Assembly: GCF_000802205.1 (NCBI RefSeq)
Contig: NZ_CP012850.1
Span: 248,001-312,000 of the forward strand
Direction of reading: 5' to 3'
Length of the DNA stretch: 64,000 nt
Source: Candidatus Nitrosocosmicus oleophilus
GTDB lineage: Archaea > Thermoproteota > Nitrososphaeria > Nitrososphaerales > Nitrososphaeraceae
The notes under the pieces were generated by a model, which had not been told where the DNA came from, made no database searches, and saw only the letters and a program-made list of their open reading frames with translations. Below, piece by piece: positions 18,373-28,339 of the stretch (positions are counted from its first letter, which is position 1; each line of letters opens with the position of its first letter). Position numbers and translations under genes: made by a program.

Positions 18373-18592
18373 AATGGACTTAAATCTATAACTACTACTA
18401 AATTCTCGTAGAGCATAACATTCGGACCAACAAAGTCAACAAATATTCCTACAATCTAACCAGCAAATGAAAAAGATTGACAGGATTATACAATATTTAC
18501 CTTTCCAGGTCCAGATAGGTAGAATTAATTATCATAAGGATTCCCATTGAGAATCAATTACAGGCTTTAACATATTTCAAATACATACTCTA

Positions 18593-18973
18593 TTAAGGAA
18601 ATTCACTAATCCCCTCTACTGCGTTTACAATTACATAAATAAATGTTATATCACCAGTTATTCTGTAGATATCTGGGGCAAATATCAAACATGCTGCGAG
18701 GAACAGCGCTGGAACAGTATCAGGATTTTTTACTGCCTGAAGACAAGAGTCCAGTGTAGGGGAATCTATAACTGAGTTAGAGTTACCCAAAGATATTTGA
18801 GCGAAGTTAGAATCTGAAACAACAAAAGTGAATAGTAATATCAAAGAAAAGGAAATTGCCAATGGTCCTTTAACATAAGAATGATTAATAGAAACCATAC
18901 TTACAATATCAGAGATTTCTATATCCATAGTTTGATTCATTATTATGCGAACCAAAAAGGGAAAAGAGATCAC
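18593..18973 (-). CDS. small secreted or membrane protein
   Basis: 126 residues from 18973; the ATG at 18940 (MNQTMDIEI) is an equally good start. A hydrophobic segment (about residues 37-58 of the long form) looks like a signal peptide ending near SNFAQ. The mature part of about 65 residues contains two cysteines (SCLQAV, AACLIF). No family recognised. Confidence 0.5.
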   Translation of the reverse strand: MISFPFLVRIIMNQTMDIEISDIVSMVSINHSYVKGPLAISFSLILLFTFVVSDSNFAQISLGNSNSVIDSPTLDSCLQAVKNPDTVPALFLAACLIFAPDIYRITGDITFIYVIVNAVEGISEFP

Positions 18974-19195
18974 GTATCAAAATAGAGTAAAAAATGACAA
19001 AAAAATATCCATTAAAGTTTCATGAAAAACTTTACACTTTACAACTAGAAGCAGAAACGATCAGGCAAAAAATAATCGTGATCATATTACAACTAGAACA
19101 TTTATTTTAGTGTCATTTTCTTGATGTCTTGAGAGATTCCACTATACTAACGGGAAAATGACGAAACCCGTGATAGTTTGATTGTTACTTCGAAT

Positions 19196-19254
19196 GATAT
19201 CATTTAGTTTGGGCGCGTGGGGATTAAGTTCCCCGTGGTAGTAGGGTTCCAATA
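19196..19254 (+). repeat. dispersed element, type I 3' module
   Basis: TATCATTTAGTTTGGGCGCG then TGGGGATTAAGTTCCCC and GGTAGTAGGGTTCCAATAC. This is the last clear copy before the long element-free stretch. Confidence 0.85.
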
Positions 19255-19737
19255 CAACTTAATTATATCCATAAAAGCAGATTGGACAAGGATTTAAAAA
19301 ACTATCATTTATTGAAGTTGCTTTAATATAAGATTTGAAACTACAGAGATAGAGTGCAAACACAATTTTGTAATTGCAGGCATTGGATCTTGGTATTGAG
19401 ATCTGTTGGCGCATCTCAAGACCTTTATTGGCTTACGCCAAAACCTGCATCCTTTTGCAAAGGGAGTATACATATATGTGAAGTTATAATAAATCATTTT
19501 CTAAAGCGGAATTTTTTACCTTTGTTTTTGCAATTGTTTTTTTATCCTTTAATATTGGTGACAATTTAAAGATATAGTTTAATACTTTCGTTCTGACATA
19601 AAATATATCATTCCTGAACAATATTCGAACAAAATAGAAAATTACTTGTTATTAATGGATCGTTAATATAGTTCCATTATTTATTAATTTTTTAGTATAC
19701 TTGTTGTCTACTACCTCATCACTACATTCTTTGGTTT

Positions 19738-19934
19738 TCATTGTATTACAATCATTGTTTGATCCATTGCAGATACATTTTTTGATCGTATCAAAGCACT
19801 GGGATCCTTATCTATGGTAACGATAGCAAGGCTCTTGACAGACCCAATCACGAAAGCAGCATTTAAAAATTCTGCTATTGTTTCTAAGGCGGTTGTGAAT
19901 TTTCTAAATTCCTCAGGGCTTAATTTTTATTCAT
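19738..19934 (-). pseudogene. 65-residue gene broken by one base at its start
   Basis: On the minus strand ATG (19932-19934) is followed by AATAAAAATTAAG, which stops after four codons. Adding one A to the A5 run (complement of 19924-19928) gives MNKKLSPEEFRKFTTALETI and then a continuous 65-residue protein ending MDQTMIVIQ. The downstream frame is clearly protein-like (EFLNAAFVIGSVKSLAIVTI). No family is recognised. A second, Cys-rich frame overlaps its 3' end (complement of about 19651-19800, with KKCICNGSNNDCNTMK), so a further shift is possible. Confidence 0.5.
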
Positions 19935-20413
19935 ATATTTAGTAGCATAGAAAAAATATATCTGATTTGCTAGCTACGTACAATATCCTAATTTTTAACA
20001 GTTCTAGAATTAAATTGTAAAGTTGGAAAATAATAATAATATAAGAATGCTATAGGGCTACTCCATCGGATAGGATTTAAGATTTTGGTATAATCTATTA
20101 CTAATGATTTTTCAGTTATTCATTAAAGCAAATTGCTTTGCTGCATGATCACCTTTTCCGCTTTTTTCCAATCATTTCTAACTTAAACAGTTGATTGATG
20201 GGTAAGATTTAACCCAATTCGTAAAAAGCATGATATATTATAACTATTATTCGAATCGTGCAACAAAGCAAAGCAAATAATAAATGATAAATGCGAGTAG
20301 GGATGGAGAGGGATTAATATCGCTATCGCTATTGGTGTAGAACAGATGTTCGACAAATGTTTTGATTTTACCCACTAAAATGTTTTAATATTACAAGAAT
20401 CACTTTATTCATC
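19935..20413. other. gap before the F420-type oxidoreductase
   Basis: No gene seen. GCAAATTGCTTTGCTGCATG at about 20128-20147 and GTGCAACAAAGCAAAGCAAA at about 20257-20276 form an imperfect inverted repeat about 130 bases apart. At 20061-20097 there is a very degraded stretch resembling a type II element. Confidence 0.4.
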
Positions 20414-21358
20414 TTGAAAGTCGGTATCTCACTACCACAAGCTGGTTCACAGGCAACAAAAGAGAATATGATACATATGGCACAAGTTGCAGAAAGAGAA
20501 GGTTTTGATTCGATATGGACATTTGAAAGACTCCTTTGGCCGATTAACCCTCAAACTCCCTACCCTGCAACTCCAGACGGAAGCCTTCCTCAAGAATATC
20601 AGATAATGCTTGATCCTTTAGAGACACTCTCATTTTTAGCTGCAAATACCAATAAAATTTTCTTGGGCACATCGGTATTAGATATGCTATTTCATAATCC
20701 TGTAATTTTAGCGAGAAGACTTGCTACGCTGGATGTGTTTTCTGAAGGTAGAGTCATTTCTGGACTAGGTATCGGTTGGTCCAAAGATGAATTCCAAGCT
20801 TCTAATATCCCATTTAATAATAGGGGAAAAAGAGCCGATGAATACGTCAAGATGCTAAAAAGGATATGGATGGATGAAAATGTTGAATTTCAAGGACAGT
20901 ATTATAATATACCCAAATCAAAGATCGGACCGAAACCGGTACAAAAGCCACATGTTCCTATCTATCTTGGCGGTTTTAGCCCCAATGCAATAAAAAGAAT
21001 AGTTGAAAATGATTTAAATGGTTGGCTTGGCATTATTGGAGGTATTGCACCATTTGGTTATGTTCAAAGTGTTGTGAATAACTTTAGGAATGAAATAAAT
21101 AAGACTAACAAAGATTCTGCTAATTTTAAAGTTATTCTCCTAGCTTATCCATATCTTAAAGATAGTGCTGTTAATTCTGATAATAGTGCTGATAGACCTA
21201 CTTTGACAGGAACAATTGATGAAATTGGTGACGATATAAGGAAAATAAAAGACTTGGATGTGGATCATATAATATTTGCTTACAACTTTTCACCTATTGG
21301 GAAAGATATAGATAAAATGATTGACCTCACAAAACAATTTTCAAAATTTGCCAGGTAG
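20414..21358 (+). CDS. LLM-class (luciferase-like) F420-dependent oxidoreductase
   Basis: 314 residues, starting at TTG (MKVGISLPQAGSQATKENMI). The TIM-barrel pattern of the bacterial luciferase-like family is plain: FDSIWTFERLLWP, LGTSVLDMLFHNPVILARRL, LATLDVFSEGRVISGLGIGW, FNNRGKRADEYVKMLKRIW and KPHVPIYLGG. In archaea these enzymes generally use coenzyme F420 rather than FMN. The substrate is not predictable. A PNPOx-like protein, often also F420-binding, is encoded convergently 23 bases away. Confidence 0.85.
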   Translation: MKVGISLPQAGSQATKENMIHMAQVAEREGFDSIWTFERLLWPINPQTPYPATPDGSLPQEYQIMLDPLETLSFLAANTNKIFLGTSVLDMLFHNPVILARRLATLDVFSEGRVISGLGIGWSKDEFQASNIPFNNRGKRADEYVKMLKRIWMDENVEFQGQYYNIPKSKIGPKPVQKPHVPIYLGGFSPNAIKRIVENDLNGWLGIIGGIAPFGYVQSVVNNFRNEINKTNKDSANFKVILLAYPYLKDSAVNSDNSADRPTLTGTIDEIGDDIRKIKDLDVDHIIFAYNFSPIGKDIDKMIDLTKQFSKFAR

Positions 21359-21381
21359 GTAAACTTAATCAAAAGAAAAAA

Positions 21382-21861
21382 TCATTTGTTCTTCCAAAAT
21401 ATTATTTTTTGTGGTTTAACTATTATACAATGATGACCAATTCCTACTTTTTGGTATTGAGTATATTTTTGATATAGTAATTTATGCCCCTCTTTTAATA
21501 AAGGAATTTTATTGTTATAATCATCATATTTACAGCATTCACCGTTTTCTTCTACATCTTTTTCTCCAATTAGATATGCTTTACCTTGAATCATTACAAA
21601 AACTAATTTGCTCCAATTCTCATTATATTCATCTATGAGTAATGCAACATTGGGGTAATGTTGAATGTTTTTAACTCTTTTTAGTTTTTCAACAGTTTCT
21701 TTTTTTCTTTTTTCATCTAAAGGTATAAAATAATGATGGCCATCAAATGCAAAAACGACAGGTACTATATGAGGTATCTTTTTCTCATAATCAATTGTTG
21801 AAAGTCTGGCAACTCTTGCTCTATTTATTATTTCTCGAATAAGAAGATTGTTTGATTGCAT
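21382..21861 (-). CDS. pyridoxamine 5'-phosphate oxidase-like (possibly F420-binding) protein
   Basis: 159 residues with a split-barrel flavin/F420-binding pattern: RVARLSTIDYEKKIPHIVPV, YFIPLDEKRKK, NVALLIDEYNENWSKLVFVM and GKAYLIGE. The size and the ARLSTID start fit the PNPOx-like F420-dependent enzymes (the TIGR03668 type) better than true PdxH, which makes pyridoxal phosphate. The neighbouring luciferase-like gene supports a shared F420 theme. Exact reaction unknown. Confidence 0.7.
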   Translation of the reverse strand: MQSNNLLIREIINRARVARLSTIDYEKKIPHIVPVVFAFDGHHYFIPLDEKRKKETVEKLKRVKNIQHYPNVALLIDEYNENWSKLVFVMIQGKAYLIGEKDVEENGECCKYDDYNNKIPLLKEGHKLLYQKYTQYQKVGIGHHCIIVKPQKIIFWKNK

Positions 21862-21938
21862 AAGTTATCATTCAACCTCATTATTGCCGTATTTCTATTT
21901 ATATATGGGTTTGGATCAGAAAAAAGGGCGCTGTTAAC

Positions 21939-22533
21939 TTAAGGATGAATCCTCTCCTTGTTATGATAATCTGCAAATAGATTTAACCAATTCCGGACGT
22001 GTTTTAGTTTACACTTCTTTATTCTATAGGAAAAGTAGTCATCAAAACATTCGGTCCTGTCCTTAATGTACTGCATAGTTCTTTCGATAAGGCTTTTCTC
22101 CAAAGAGGAGAATGAATATGATGATCCATTTTGAGAAACTCACAGGCTTGAGGATACCATGTACCGCCATCGGTGGAAATAGGATGATTTCCATATTATC
22201 TAACAACACCTGACAGAAAGCGCTCGACAATGAGCATGTTTCTCTTTTGAGTTATATCTTGTGCGAGAATTTGACCGTTTTCTGGCTCAATAGATACCCA
22301 TAGCCAGATGTATTCGGGTCCAACCTGTAATATGGTTTCATCTACAATGTATTCTGAAATCTTATTTCTCCTTGTTGATGATATCCTTCGATGACGAAAT
22401 TTCTGAATCCATTTCCAAATTGATACATGACTTCTCTTGACCTTGCGAAAACAAAACATTGCTTTAGCAACATTTCATGTTGACCAAACCGATAGTACAA
22501 CAGATATCTGATGAATATTTGAAGGACTAACAA
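21939..22533 (-). pseudogene. decayed IS6-like transposase
   Basis: Fragments of one DDE transposase occur in different frames. RSHVSIWKWIQKFRHR and ISEYIVDETILQVG (first Asp) come first, then EYIWLWVSIEPENGQIL, then after an in-frame stop STDGGTWYPQACEFLK (second Asp) and finally, in another frame, YIKDRTECFDDYF and HVRNWLNLFADYHNKER. At least two frame changes and one stop make it inactive. GGGCGCTGTTAACTTAAGG at about 21926-21944 resembles an IS6 terminal repeat; I could not find the matching left end. Confidence 0.75.
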
Positions 22534-22756
22534 AACTAATGGTATGATGACTTTCTCACTGGTTCCCTCTAAAAATGGGCCTATGGCGATGAGTAGGGTT
22601 GATATGAATATGACAATGGGTATGGGAATGAAGTGATCTTATTTTTTTTAAATTGAAAAGAACATAAGCGTAAGCAAGCAAACAACATTAACATCCTTTC
22701 CTGTACTTGTTAATGCAAATAAAGTGGAGTTCTAGTTGAGTATTCAATATCCATGA

Positions 22757-23023
22757 TTACTCGTAGATAGAAGAATGATTTCTTTGCGAAGGATTACTGA
22801 ATTTTAGACCTTTAGAAGACTTTGCCATATCTTGATTAGTCAACACCTTTTTCTTCTTGTATATTTCATCCAAATTTTCTGTTGTGGTTTTTTCATTAAT
22901 TTCTATCTCGCCTAGATACTTTTTTGATTGTAAGACAGAAGGAGGCTCTGATTTGTTTAAGAATGTATAACTATCATTATTTGCTTTATCTTTTATTATT
23001 CTATTTTTGTTTTTGTTTTTCAT
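22757..23023 (-). CDS. small, highly charged hypothetical protein
   Basis: 88 residues, very rich in Lys, Asn and Glu (begins MKNKNKNRIIKDKANND), with no hydrophobic segment. It is probably a disordered cytoplasmic protein. Nothing in the sequence gives a function. It lies between the transposase relic and the OsmC gene, on the opposite strand to OsmC. Confidence 0.45.
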   Translation of the reverse strand: MKNKNKNRIIKDKANNDSYTFLNKSEPPSVLQSKKYLGEIEINEKTTTENLDEIYKKKKVLTNQDMAKSSKGLKFSNPSQRNHSSIYE

Positions 23024-23161
23024 ACCATTTTCACTTTATTGTTGAACATGTTGTTAAATTCCTTTTGTATTTTTTCATTTAGTATTATTTGGTAGTCGAT
23101 CAAGAGCATAACAAAAACATCGGGGTATCGATTAATTAATAATCATAACGTATGAAACCTT

Positions 23162-23704
23162 ATGTCAAATATATTAAACAATATCAACCTTGACAAAATA
23201 CAAGAAACATTACAAAAGGGACAAAAAGATGATCAATTTTTAAAGAAACCTGTTAAACTAGAGGGAGAATGGAATTTTGATGTTCAAAAAGGATATCAAT
23301 TCAAAACAGAACTGGCGTATGAGAATGGAAAGCAAATAATTGAAATTGATTCACCATCATTTTTAGGAGGAAGTGGTAATAGGTTAGGTCCAATGGGGTA
23401 CTGCGTTGCAGGAATAACTTCATGTTTTATAACCACATTCATGACTATTCTATCAAAACAAGGTATTAGACTTGGAAAAATGCGTATAAATGCAGAATGT
23501 AACATAAATTTTGCCAAAACATTTGATATTTCAGAAGAGCCTATCACTGAAGGAATAAATTTTGAAATTGATGCGGATAGCATTGATAATACAACTACCC
23601 TAGATAGGCAACAGCTTAGACATCTGATAACCATGGCTGAAGAAAGATTTCCAGCTATTTACAGTATGAGCCATATAATTAAAGTAAATGCTAAATTGAA
23701 ATAA
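23162..23704 (+). CDS. OsmC/Ohr family protein
   Basis: 180 residues. The family core is visible: LGGSGNRLGPMGYCVAGITS with the redox cysteine in GYC and a second Cys in TSCF, then RLGKMRINAECNINF and a C-terminal AEERFPAIYSMSHIIKV. OsmC-type proteins reduce organic hydroperoxides with paired cysteines. In this subgroup the spacing of the two cysteines (about 7 residues on one helix) differs from classical Ohr, so the substrate may differ. It starts at ATG and is transcribed alone. Confidence 0.8.
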   Translation: MSNILNNINLDKIQETLQKGQKDDQFLKKPVKLEGEWNFDVQKGYQFKTELAYENGKQIIEIDSPSFLGGSGNRLGPMGYCVAGITSCFITTFMTILSKQGIRLGKMRINAECNINFAKTFDISEEPITEGINFEIDADSIDNTTTLDRQQLRHLITMAEERFPAIYSMSHIIKVNAKLK

Positions 23705-23762
23705 AATAGGACTATAGCAATTTTTCCCAAGAATGGCGAATGACGATTAAGTCCTATTTATT

Positions 23763-24296
23763 TTAAAAACTTATGGTAACCGAATTGTCTGTGATAATTG
23801 ACTGGCATTCTACTCTCAGTGTGTCTCTAATTACAGTTTCTAAATATGTTTTCAAGAATATTGATCCTTTTTTGCCTAATTCATGTCGTATGCTAAATTT
23901 GTTTACTTTACTTTCTGTAACCTGGTGATCGTATTGTCCATATCCACAATGTTCAAAAAACATTTTAATAAAGCCAATCACATGGGAATGATCAATTTCT
24001 TTCCATTTGAAAAGAATGAACTCCCTAGGTGCTTTTGTGGCGATATCTATTGCAAGTGTATTTATTTTGTCATTATCTAGGCTATCCAATAGCAATTTGA
24101 ATGCTTTACGGCTTAGAATTATTGTTCCAAATCTTCTTACATATTTATTCCAGTCAACATATTCTCCAAATATCTGATTTACAAGTGTATTCATACTAAC
24201 TTTCTTTTCTTCTGCTTCTGCTCTCAATGCTTCATCATATTCTGTGTTTATTCTAAAGGATACTGTAGAGGTTTTTTTCCCTTTCTGGCGGTACAT
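23763..24296 (-). CDS. protein with N-terminal ribbon-helix-helix DNA-binding motif
   Basis: 177 residues. Residues about 8-50 (TSTVSFRINTEYDEALRAEA, then KKVSMNTLVNQIFGEYV) match a ribbon-helix-helix domain of the CopG/Arc type. The rest is an alpha/beta domain with GYGQYDHQVTE and RHELGKKGSIFLKTYLETVI that I cannot place. The combination suggests a transcription regulator with a ligand or oligomerisation domain. It is divergent from the persulfide dioxygenase gene with only 97 bases between, so it may regulate that gene; this is an inference. Confidence 0.6.
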   Translation of the reverse strand: MYRQKGKKTSTVSFRINTEYDEALRAEAEEKKVSMNTLVNQIFGEYVDWNKYVRRFGTIILSRKAFKLLLDSLDNDKINTLAIDIATKAPREFILFKWKEIDHSHVIGFIKMFFEHCGYGQYDHQVTESKVNKFSIRHELGKKGSIFLKTYLETVIRDTLRVECQSIITDNSVTISF

Positions 24297-24393
24297 TTAG
24301 TATTAATCCATTTTATTACGAGTATACTTGCAAATAAGTACGATGTGAACGTCTGATAGAAATATTGTTTTCACTAATTTTATTTATACATAT

Positions 24394-25911
24394 ATGAATA
24401 GAAATAAACTATTAGAAAATAGCAATCTCTCTATAACTTCTGATGAATTAAAATCAAAACTTGATAGTAGAGTTCCACTACTGCTATTTGATATAAGAGA
24501 CTCAAAGACCTTTGAAAAACGCCATATTCCCGGCTCTGCGTGTGCGGTCTGTAATGAGGAAACCAAAAGGACCATTATGCCTAGATTACCAAAAGACATG
24601 GAGATCGTTTTAGTCGGAGAACAAACACCAGATGATTCAGAAGAAAACTATACAAAACAAATGGCAGAAATGATGAGGCAAATAGGACTAAATTCAAGAT
24701 ATTTAGAAGGTGGTATTTCATCATGGAAGTGGGAGTTCAATGAATCTATAGATGGAGACATATCTCCAAATGACTTGAAGAAATTAATTGATTCAGAAAA
24801 AACCAAAGAAAATCTGTTTCTTCTTGACGTGAGGGAGCCTGATGAATTTAGTCAATGGAGTATAGATGGTAGTAAGAACATTCCTCTAGGCAAAATGTCC
24901 GATCCAGAATCCTTAGCTATGATCCCAAATGACAAAAAAATAGTAACAATTTGTCCCCATGGAAATAGGTCTACTATTGGAAAATATATTCTTGAAAGAT
25001 ACGGTTACAATGTAAGCTCATTAGAGGGAGGATTAAAGGCATGGAGTTTTTCATTTGAAATCGCGACAACTGAATATAACATAGATGATTTACCTACAAA
25101 GATAAGATTATTTCAAATTAGAAGAATTGGTAAAGGATGTATGTCGTATCTGATAGATTCAGGTGGTCAGTCTGTGATAATCGACCCCGTCTATCCTATT
25201 AATGAATATTTAGATAAAGCTTCTGAAATAGGAACAAAGATTATCAAAATAATCGATACTCACCAACATGCGGATCATGTCTCGGCTGCAAACTCACTAG
25301 CAAAGGTAACTGGCGCCCAATATCTCCAGAGCAGCTATGAAAGTTATTCTAAAGAAGCAATTAGCACTAACCGCGTAAAAGATGGTGATATCATATCTGT
25401 AGGCAAAATCAAACTAAAGGCAATCCACACTCCAGGTCATACCTTGGGAAGCATCTCATTTTTGATTGAAGGCGACATCAATAGCGTAGACGGCCAAGAA
25501 AAATTTACGAGATTACTATTTACTGGTGATACTTTATTTGTAAATGGTGTCGGAAGACCAGATTTGAGAGATAAGGCCAAAGAATTCTCAGAGAATTTGT
25601 ATAATACTTTACATCAAAAGATTATGATCCTACCAAGTGACACGGTGATACTGCCCTCTCATTTTGACAAAGATGTCAAGGCAAACGAACTTTTATCTTC
25701 TACATTAGGTAGACTAAAGGAAAAGGGCATATTTTTGAATCAAAAATTGACCCGGGAACAATTCATACAGAACCTGTCTGCTAAAGTAATGGCAGCTCCG
25801 CCTAATTATTTGGAAATCATATCTATTAACAAGGGTGAAAAACCATATCCATCATCATTTGAAATCCTTGAATTGGAAATAGGTCCAAACAGATGTAGTG
25901 TTACCTCCTAG
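24394..25911 (+). CDS. rhodanese - persulfide dioxygenase-like metallo-hydrolase fusion
   Basis: 505 residues, cytoplasmic. Residues about 10-112 form a rhodanese-like domain lacking the catalytic Cys loop. Residues about 122-225 form a second rhodanese with the active loop TICPHGNRST (Cys187). Residues about 235-460 are a metallo-beta-lactamase fold with THQHADHVSA (from residue 289), HTPGHTLGS, LLFTGDTLFVNGVGRPDL and LPSHF, the signature of persulfide dioxygenases (ETHE1/CstB type). These oxidise protein or glutathione persulfides to sulfite, and rhodaneses move sulfane sulfur. Domain order is the reverse of CstB, which has the hydrolase first. The TauE-type exporter just downstream fits removal of the sulfite formed. 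Confidence 0.85.
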   Translation: MNRNKLLENSNLSITSDELKSKLDSRVPLLLFDIRDSKTFEKRHIPGSACAVCNEETKRTIMPRLPKDMEIVLVGEQTPDDSEENYTKQMAEMMRQIGLNSRYLEGGISSWKWEFNESIDGDISPNDLKKLIDSEKTKENLFLLDVREPDEFSQWSIDGSKNIPLGKMSDPESLAMIPNDKKIVTICPHGNRSTIGKYILERYGYNVSSLEGGLKAWSFSFEIATTEYNIDDLPTKIRLFQIRRIGKGCMSYLIDSGGQSVIIDPVYPINEYLDKASEIGTKIIKIIDTHQHADHVSAANSLAKVTGAQYLQSSYESYSKEAISTNRVKDGDIISVGKIKLKAIHTPGHTLGSISFLIEGDINSVDGQEKFTRLLFTGDTLFVNGVGRPDLRDKAKEFSENLYNTLHQKIMILPSDTVILPSHFDKDVKANELLSSTLGRLKEKGIFLNQKLTREQFIQNLSAKVMAAPPNYLEIISINKGEKPYPSSFEILELEIGPNRCSVTS

Positions 25912-25981
25912 TGGGATAATTTAATTCTAGAATGTCAAACTTATTTTTTTATAATACTGCAAGTGGGAAATAGACTAGTAG

Positions 25982-26974
25982 ATGATAGCAGAGGTATTTT
26001 TCTGGCCTATATATTTTTTATATTTCATTCTTGAAATGATTTGTGTAGACCTTGAAAGCCTATTGCTACAAAACCTTTTGCAAGTAATTTCGTTTTCCCA
26101 AATAATTTCGGCTGATCTCATTTATTACTCTTTTCTTATATTTCTAGTAACTGCCATTGGAATGCTGATTGGACTTTCTCTTGGATTGATTGGCGGAGGG
26201 GGCTCTATATTAGCAGTACCATTATTAGTTTATGTGATAGGGTTGGAACCTCATGTCGCAATAGGAACTTCTGCTCTTGTGGTTGGTATCAATGCGCTAA
26301 TTAGCTTTTTTGATCACAAAAAAAAGGGCCATGTATTATTGAATAAAAGTTTACTATTTGCTATTCCTGGAGTAGTGGGAACCCTAATTGGATCTTATCT
26401 GGGTTTACTAACGCCTGCAAGTAGCCTCTTAATTTTATTTGCATTATTCATGATCTCCATAGCTATCAACTTACTAATACAAAAGAAAGACAAGAAAAAT
26501 GACAAAGATGTTATTGATGATTATTTACAAGAAAGAACCGAAGACAACAAGGCAGACCAAAAAACAAGAGGTCAACTTAAGACCGAAACTAATTCAGGCA
26601 CTAATAAAAGGTACACGCATCTAAAAGTTGCAATGATGGGAACTCTGGTAGGGTTGGCGGCAGGATATTTTGGAATCGGAGGAGGCTTTTTAATGGTTCC
26701 ATCACTAATGTATCTGGATATAAATATTGTAAATTCAATTGGAACGTCGCTATTGCCTGTAAGTTTTTTTGGTCTCACTACTGCAGCTAGTTATTCGCTT
26801 TCAGGTCAGATCAATTTCTTTATAGCCATACTGTTAATCTGTGGCGGTATTGTGGGTGGAAAAGTTGGAATGGCCTTATCATCAAGGGCGTCCAAAACGC
26901 TATTAACAAAAATCTTTTCAATATTGCTAATTACTGTTGCTATATACATAATAATAAAAACAATAATGTGGTGA
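25982..26974 (+). CDS. TauE/SafE family sulfite/anion exporter
   Basis: 330 residues with about eight to nine membrane helices in two halves. Each half carries the family Gly-rich motif: GLSLGLIGGGGSILAVPLLV and, in the second, GLAAGYFGIGGGFLMVPSLM. A charged cytoplasmic loop (about residues 163-210) joins them. TauE/SafE proteins export sulfite, sulfoacetate or similar anions. It lies 70 bases downstream of the persulfide dioxygenase fusion on the same strand, very likely one sulfur-detoxifying operon. Confidence 0.85.
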   Translation: MIAEVFFWPIYFLYFILEMICVDLESLLLQNLLQVISFSQIISADLIYYSFLIFLVTAIGMLIGLSLGLIGGGGSILAVPLLVYVIGLEPHVAIGTSALVVGINALISFFDHKKKGHVLLNKSLLFAIPGVVGTLIGSYLGLLTPASSLLILFALFMISIAINLLIQKKDKKNDKDVIDDYLQERTEDNKADQKTRGQLKTETNSGTNKRYTHLKVAMMGTLVGLAAGYFGIGGGFLMVPSLMYLDINIVNSIGTSLLPVSFFGLTTAASYSLSGQINFFIAILLICGGIVGGKVGMALSSRASKTLLTKIFSILLITVAIYIIIKTIMW

Positions 26975-27589
26975 CCGTTATTCCATTCTATACTGTAATT
27001 AATTGCTTGCGATAGAAGAACAAATCCTCAAATCCTTGGTTGCTAGCAATTGGGAAAATGAAATAAGAGGAATACAATTTATGAGTGGAATCGACAGTAT
27101 GTCAACTATGAAAAGTGGGTATCTAAAAGGCCGCTTAATTTAAAAAACGGTAAAATGAAGACAAAGTTCTTCATTATTGCACGTCCTCGTAGAATGACCT
27201 AAACTTTTATGCGCATAAAGATAGAAGAAATAACTCTAATATTGCGACAAGATAGGAATGTAACAAAATTACTAAAACAGGCAGGTAATGGCTATAGTGC
27301 ATTGACAAGGATATAGTATTTGTAAATAGTGGCGGTGATTATGGTTTAGCGTGAGACAGCTTTGTCAAATCACTAGGAAAAAAATACGCCCGGATTTGCT
27401 AGTTATTAGATAAGCAGATATATCAAAATTCTATTCAAAATAGATTCCTAGATAAATTAAGAAATTAACAGAGTTATCTTAAGAAACAATAAATCATTTT
27501 TGATTTTTTCTAAACTATTATTGTGTCCTTACTCCTTGGATGGTTGTGTTTGGCAATCTTATATATTTTGACTTTCACCTTGAATCAGA
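26975..27589. other. gap with possible coding relics
   Basis: No intact gene. On the + strand between about 27302 and 27470 one frame reads KDIVFVNSGGDYGLA, a stop, DSFVKSLGKKYARIC, a stop and KQIYQNSIQNRFLDKLRN. This could be the wreck of a transposase or other enzyme, but I cannot place it. Confidence 0.3.
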
Positions 27590-27832
27590 ATGTTCAGTTT
27601 TAAAAACAATGAACGGGCAAGAAAGGGTACAACTATACTAACTGTTTTTGCAATAATTTTATCCATAGTTCTAATTGCACCTTTAGTTGAAAATTCATAC
27701 TCTATCCAACACGAGCAAAAGATGATGCAAAACAGAACACATCAAATGCTACAGAATCAGACCGATAATCCACTTATGTTACGAGAGCAAAAGATGATGC
27801 AAAACAGAACACATCAAATGTCACCTCAGTAA
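27590..27832 (+). CDS. small exported or membrane-anchored protein with internal repeat
   Basis: 80 residues. A basic N-terminus (FKNNERARKG) precedes a hydrophobic stretch at about 14-34, then a Gln/Met/Asn-rich tail. The 12-residue unit EQKMMQNRTHQM occurs twice, and the DNA repeat is almost exact (at about 27715 and 27786). Met- and His-rich tails can bind copper, and a cupredoxin gene follows, but this is speculation. Confidence 0.5.
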   Translation: MFSFKNNERARKGTTILTVFAIILSIVLIAPLVENSYSIQHEQKMMQNRTHQMLQNQTDNPLMLREQKMMQNRTHQMSPQ

Positions 27833-28278
27833 CAGATTAAATTATTTATTTTTTTACTGCTTTCATTCCTGGAATTATTTAGTTATGGATGAATTGAGAT
27901 CCCCTGTTTGAATTACTTTTCCATCTCAATTCCCTTCTTCGGTATATCAAATATTATTAAATCTAAAAGCAGGTTGTATCTCCCTAATAAAGCGCCATTT
28001 CATTTGTTACCAGTAACAACTTTTGTCAATACGTACGGGATACATATGCAAATGTATATACGATTTGACGACTAAACACAACATCTACCCCACGGTTTAA
28101 ACGTTAACTTTCCATCTTCACAAATTTAGGTCGTTTCATTACTACATCTTAAAGTTGTCATCCAAATCGTTGAGAACTTTGTGTCCACTTGTATTGAGGC
28201 TTTGTATTTGCTTACGAGTATAATATAGTATAACAAAACAAAATTGCAATTATTCTAATTGCAGTGCCTTTAGCATCT
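27833..28278. other. gap without recognised gene
   Basis: AT-rich. I see no coding sequence, element copy or RNA gene. The short CCCCACGGTTTAAACG at about 28088 is not a convincing reverse copy of the dispersed element. Confidence 0.4.
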
Positions 28279-28339
28279 ATGTCAATAATCTTCTATTATT
28301 TTAATAGCAAATCTTGTAGCAATCCTTAGTATTGTCGTT

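Noticed and set aside
19309-19569. Overlapping small frames on both strands
   Set aside because: Neither has a family pattern, signal or ribosome-binding site; both look like chance frames in AT-rich DNA.
20061-20097. Possible further element copy (CATCGGATAGGATTTAAGATT)
   Set aside because: It lacks GTGGGG and the hairpin loop is not kept; similarity is too weak to count.
20128-20276. Replication origin at the GCAAATTGCTTTG / CAAAGCAAAGC inverted repeat
   Set aside because: No origin-recognition-box pattern or orc1/cdc6 gene is near; the inverted repeat is imperfect.
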